From Mangifera indica (taxonomy: Eukaryota > Streptophyta > Magnoliopsida > Sapindales > Anacardiaceae): a stretch of 64,000 bases of DNA. The notes beneath the pieces were generated by a model. It worked only from the letters and a program-made list of their open reading frames with translations, made no database searches and had not been told where the DNA came from. Within the stretch, counting starts at the first letter, position 1. Each line of letters begins with the position of its first letter. The translations under genes and the position numbers were made by a program. Where the stretch lies: the NCBI RefSeq assembly GCF_011075055.1, contig NW_025401101.1, positions 372,001 to 436,000 of the forward strand, in the 5' to 3' direction. Of this stretch, positions 61,337 to 64,000 are shown one piece after another.

Positions 61337-61450
61337 CGGATCAGAGTCGATCAACAAGAGGTGTTCGCGAAACTGTATCGTATCAAGGATGAGAGCAAAA
61401 AGAGCATACACGTCCGAATATAGAAGCAAGCGGCCTCGAGAGGCCAGTTT
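61337..61450 (-). promoter_or_regulatory. Putative first non-coding exon and core promoter of SEC13
   Basis: The minus strand holds ctatattcgg and a CT-rich leader (ctctttttgctctcatcc) ending at the donor. Its base composition stands out from the flanking AT-rich DNA. The transcription start is not fixed by sequence alone. Confidence 0.4.
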
Positions 61451-61989
61451 GGGTTAGCGATTTATGTGAAACGTCGACGTGTCCTTTAGATTTTGAAGAT
61501 TTGCACTTTTCTCCCCTTGAGCCCGTTGACTAACGGCAAAAACGTAATTGACTGCTTGTAATTCCAAATTTGCCCTTTCATTCATTTTTATAAAAGTCTT
61601 CTGGAATTCAAGGTAGATTTTCTCTTCTTGCTAATTAGTCTCAATTCCAAGAGATAATAATGTCTTCGATTCTATTATTCACCTTTCTCCTAATTCTCAA
61701 ATGTTCTTCGTGATTGTAAGGTCTCAAAGATCTCCCAATTTGAGCAACCATTTTATCCACAGAATTCTCAGGCGACAATTTTGTCAAGAGTCATTTTTTG
61801 TACAAATACTTATTGATAAAGAAAAAGCTTTGTGAGAAAAAATGATGACACGAATTAATTAAATTTGCCCTGAAGTTTCTAACCTACACAATAATCCAAA
61901 TCACTCTCTCGTATGAGAGGTGCAAATAATTTAAAAAATCCTATATGGTGAACCCACAACAAAATTAATTCCTTGTTATTTCAGTAAGA
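61451..61989. other. Upstream flank of SEC13
   Basis: No gene or clear element seen. Confidence 0.45.
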
Positions 61990-62155
61990 GTAATATTATA
62001 TATATATTTTTAGTATATAATTTTAATATATAGATAATATATTATTATATGATTGAATTTTACTTTCCCTTTAATTTAAAACCATCTAATCACATAAAAA
62101 TATATTATCTATATATTTAAATTATACACTAAAAATGTATACACATATTTTTATT
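61990..62155. mobile_element. Small AT-rich hairpin MITE, copy 3
   Basis: The left arm (ttttagtatataattttaat, then atatagataatatatta) is complementary to the right arm (taatatattatctatatatt-type, then attatacactaaaaatg) around a centre of about 35 bases. Arms and centre resemble the copies at 5710 and 6195. The ends are approximate. Confidence 0.6.
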
Positions 62156-64000
62156 ATTTCAATAAACTTTGTTTCCTAAGTTCTAAATTTAAACTACCCA
62201 AATCTAGTACCCATAACCTATCCAACATTTGATAAAATAATATATTTCTAAAAAATCATTTTCTCATACGTATATTATATTTGTTAAAATTTTTTCTTAA
62301 ATTGTTTTATAAAATTATTGAAAAGATAAAAAAATAATTAATTTAAATAACACATTACCCTCAAAATTTTATTGAATAGTTTTTGTATCCCTAATTGTAT
62401 ATTAATTTCAATTAAAATAATTAAAAAATTCACTAGGTACTTGTATAAATGTGATGTGTTAATAATGTATAATTGAATATTTGACAGACAAATTAATTTT
62501 TGAAAATATGAGGGGTGTTAAAAAAATTTGAGGAGTTTTAAAAGAATTCGAAAAAGTTTGGGTGTTTTAAAATTTTTCATCTTTAATATATCTTATAATA
62601 GTTTAAAAAATGATTGTAACACTCCCTAAAATAAAACAAAATATAATAAATTAGAGGTGTGAATATTATATTACAAACTATTATGAGTGTAATTATACTT
62701 TCAAACTACATGAGCTGAATATGATAATTTCTTTTAAAAAAGGGAAAATTCTCTTTGCCCCAAGTAAGTTTTAGAAAAGGACATTGACACCCTATAATAT
62801 TGTTCAAAGTTTTTTCTAGGTGAGGTTTTATTGTAATATTTCAAATCTTGAAGATAATATGATAGCTATTTACGTCCATATTATACTATTTGGATAAAAT
62901 TTTATATATATATATGTCTTTTGATTATTAAAACTAACTAAAGACTTTGACAGATAGGTGAAAAATAATTTCAACCTTAAAAGTTGAGAATATGTTATTT
63001 TATCAAATCTTTGATGGAAAATAATCATTTGTCATTTGATAAATTAAGATTTAGTAGATATTGATGTTAGTTGAACAATTAACTAGAGTTAACCATCATC
63101 AATCATAGCTGATTGACGTGACCAATTATTGATATATGTTTAATTAGTGTTACCCGATGTTTAAGCATATGTGGACCGGTATTGATTGACTTTTTGTTTA
63201 CTATTGACCACTGTTAACAGTTTATTGATCGATGTTGATCATATTAGACTAATGTTAATTACCATCGATCGATATTGACCAAATATTATTATAGTTAAAC
63301 TATAAATAAATAAATAAATTTAAAATTTTGAATTAAATTTATTTCTATTTATGTAATTAATTTTTATTAATATTTGGATAATTAGTGTTTTCAACTTTTA
63401 TATAAAAATTAATAATAATTTTTAATTTATATAGAATATTTTTATAGCGAGGATACTTTTGTCCATAGTGGATTTAATTATGTCAACGTTTAATCATATA
63501 AGTAAACAATAGAATTATAATGCATTCATTCTTGATTCATTATTCGAGTGCACGTATATACATATATATATCAATTTATATTTTCTTTTTCATTTTAATA
63601 GAATTTCAATAAAAAGATTGAAAGAATTTGGTAACATATACACAAGAACCAACATGCATGTAACATATGTACAAGAATCAATGAATACAAGTATGTTAGA
63701 TTTTTATCTACTCCAAATTTAAATATTTGATAAAGAATGATGAAGGATAGTAAACCTGGCAATTTATGTCATCAGATCATATTCGTATCGTGTTAGTTTA
63801 GGTTTCATATAAGAGACCTTCAACTCTAACTCGACCTAATTTAAAATCGTGTTAAAGTTTTTTAATGGTAAGCCAACCCTTTAATATAAGAAATAACTTG
63901 ATCCGACTCAAATTGACTTGAAATTATCTCTTATTTTCACTCTTAAAAGTGTTTTTATCGTATTAATTTCTTCATAAAATTATTCCAACTATTATTAATA
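62156..64000. other. AT-rich intergenic sequence
   Basis: No gene, RNA or complete element seen. At 63060-63290 there is a stretch with many ttgacc, gttgatc and gatcgat words. The rest is A/T-rich. Confidence 0.45.

Overview
The window looks like nuclear DNA of a flowering plant, most likely a eudicot. It is AT-rich, has GT-AG introns, and is packed with plant-type Copia and Gypsy LTR retrotransposons, an L1-type LINE, Mutator-like elements (MULEs), TRIM-type miniature retroelements and MITEs. I found no tRNA, rRNA, CRISPR or bacterial-style operon.

Three host genes can be supported. A plus-strand two-exon gene (6782-7782) encodes a 275-residue plant protein of unknown function. Converging on it is a minus-strand gene that I assemble from eight exons (24515 down to 8973, 307 residues). 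Its layout is a head domain, then a coiled coil, then a basic tail, like the XRCC4/XLF/PAXX family of DNA end-joining scaffolds; that family assignment is an inference. Its fourth intron is exactly 13,000 bases and is filled with nested retroelements. A third gene (58511-59422, minus) is an intact single-exon SEC13, the WD40 coat protein of COPII vesicles and the nuclear pore.

Layout: 1-1.8 kb, a decayed MULE transposase; 3.2-6.4 kb, a Gypsy scrap and three hairpin MITEs; 6.8-7.8 kb, the unknown gene; 9-24.5 kb, the end-joining-like gene, whose intron holds a LINE (itself carrying a solo LTR and a short non-autonomous LTR element), a Gypsy remnant with a TRIM at its deletion point, and two Copia remnants; 24.7-33.3 kb, a complete but decayed MULE with a 9-bp target duplication, carrying a transposase on one strand and a DUF1985/Ulp1-like protease gene on the other; 34-55.3 kb, a nested stack of Copia and Gypsy elements, including a 9.3-kb Copia with two LTRs and a 5-bp target duplication that cut another Copia inside its zinc knuckle; 56.9-58 kb, a 1.06-kb MULE-type MITE with a GC-rich hairpin-filled core; 58.5-61.5 kb, SEC13 with a likely 5'UTR intron; 61.5-64 kb, AT-rich intergenic sequence with one MITE.

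The transposon coding regions all carry stops or frameshifts, so none appears autonomous. The most interesting biology is the host gene with the transposon-filled 13-kb intron and a full-length MULE lodged 169 bp upstream of its start codon.
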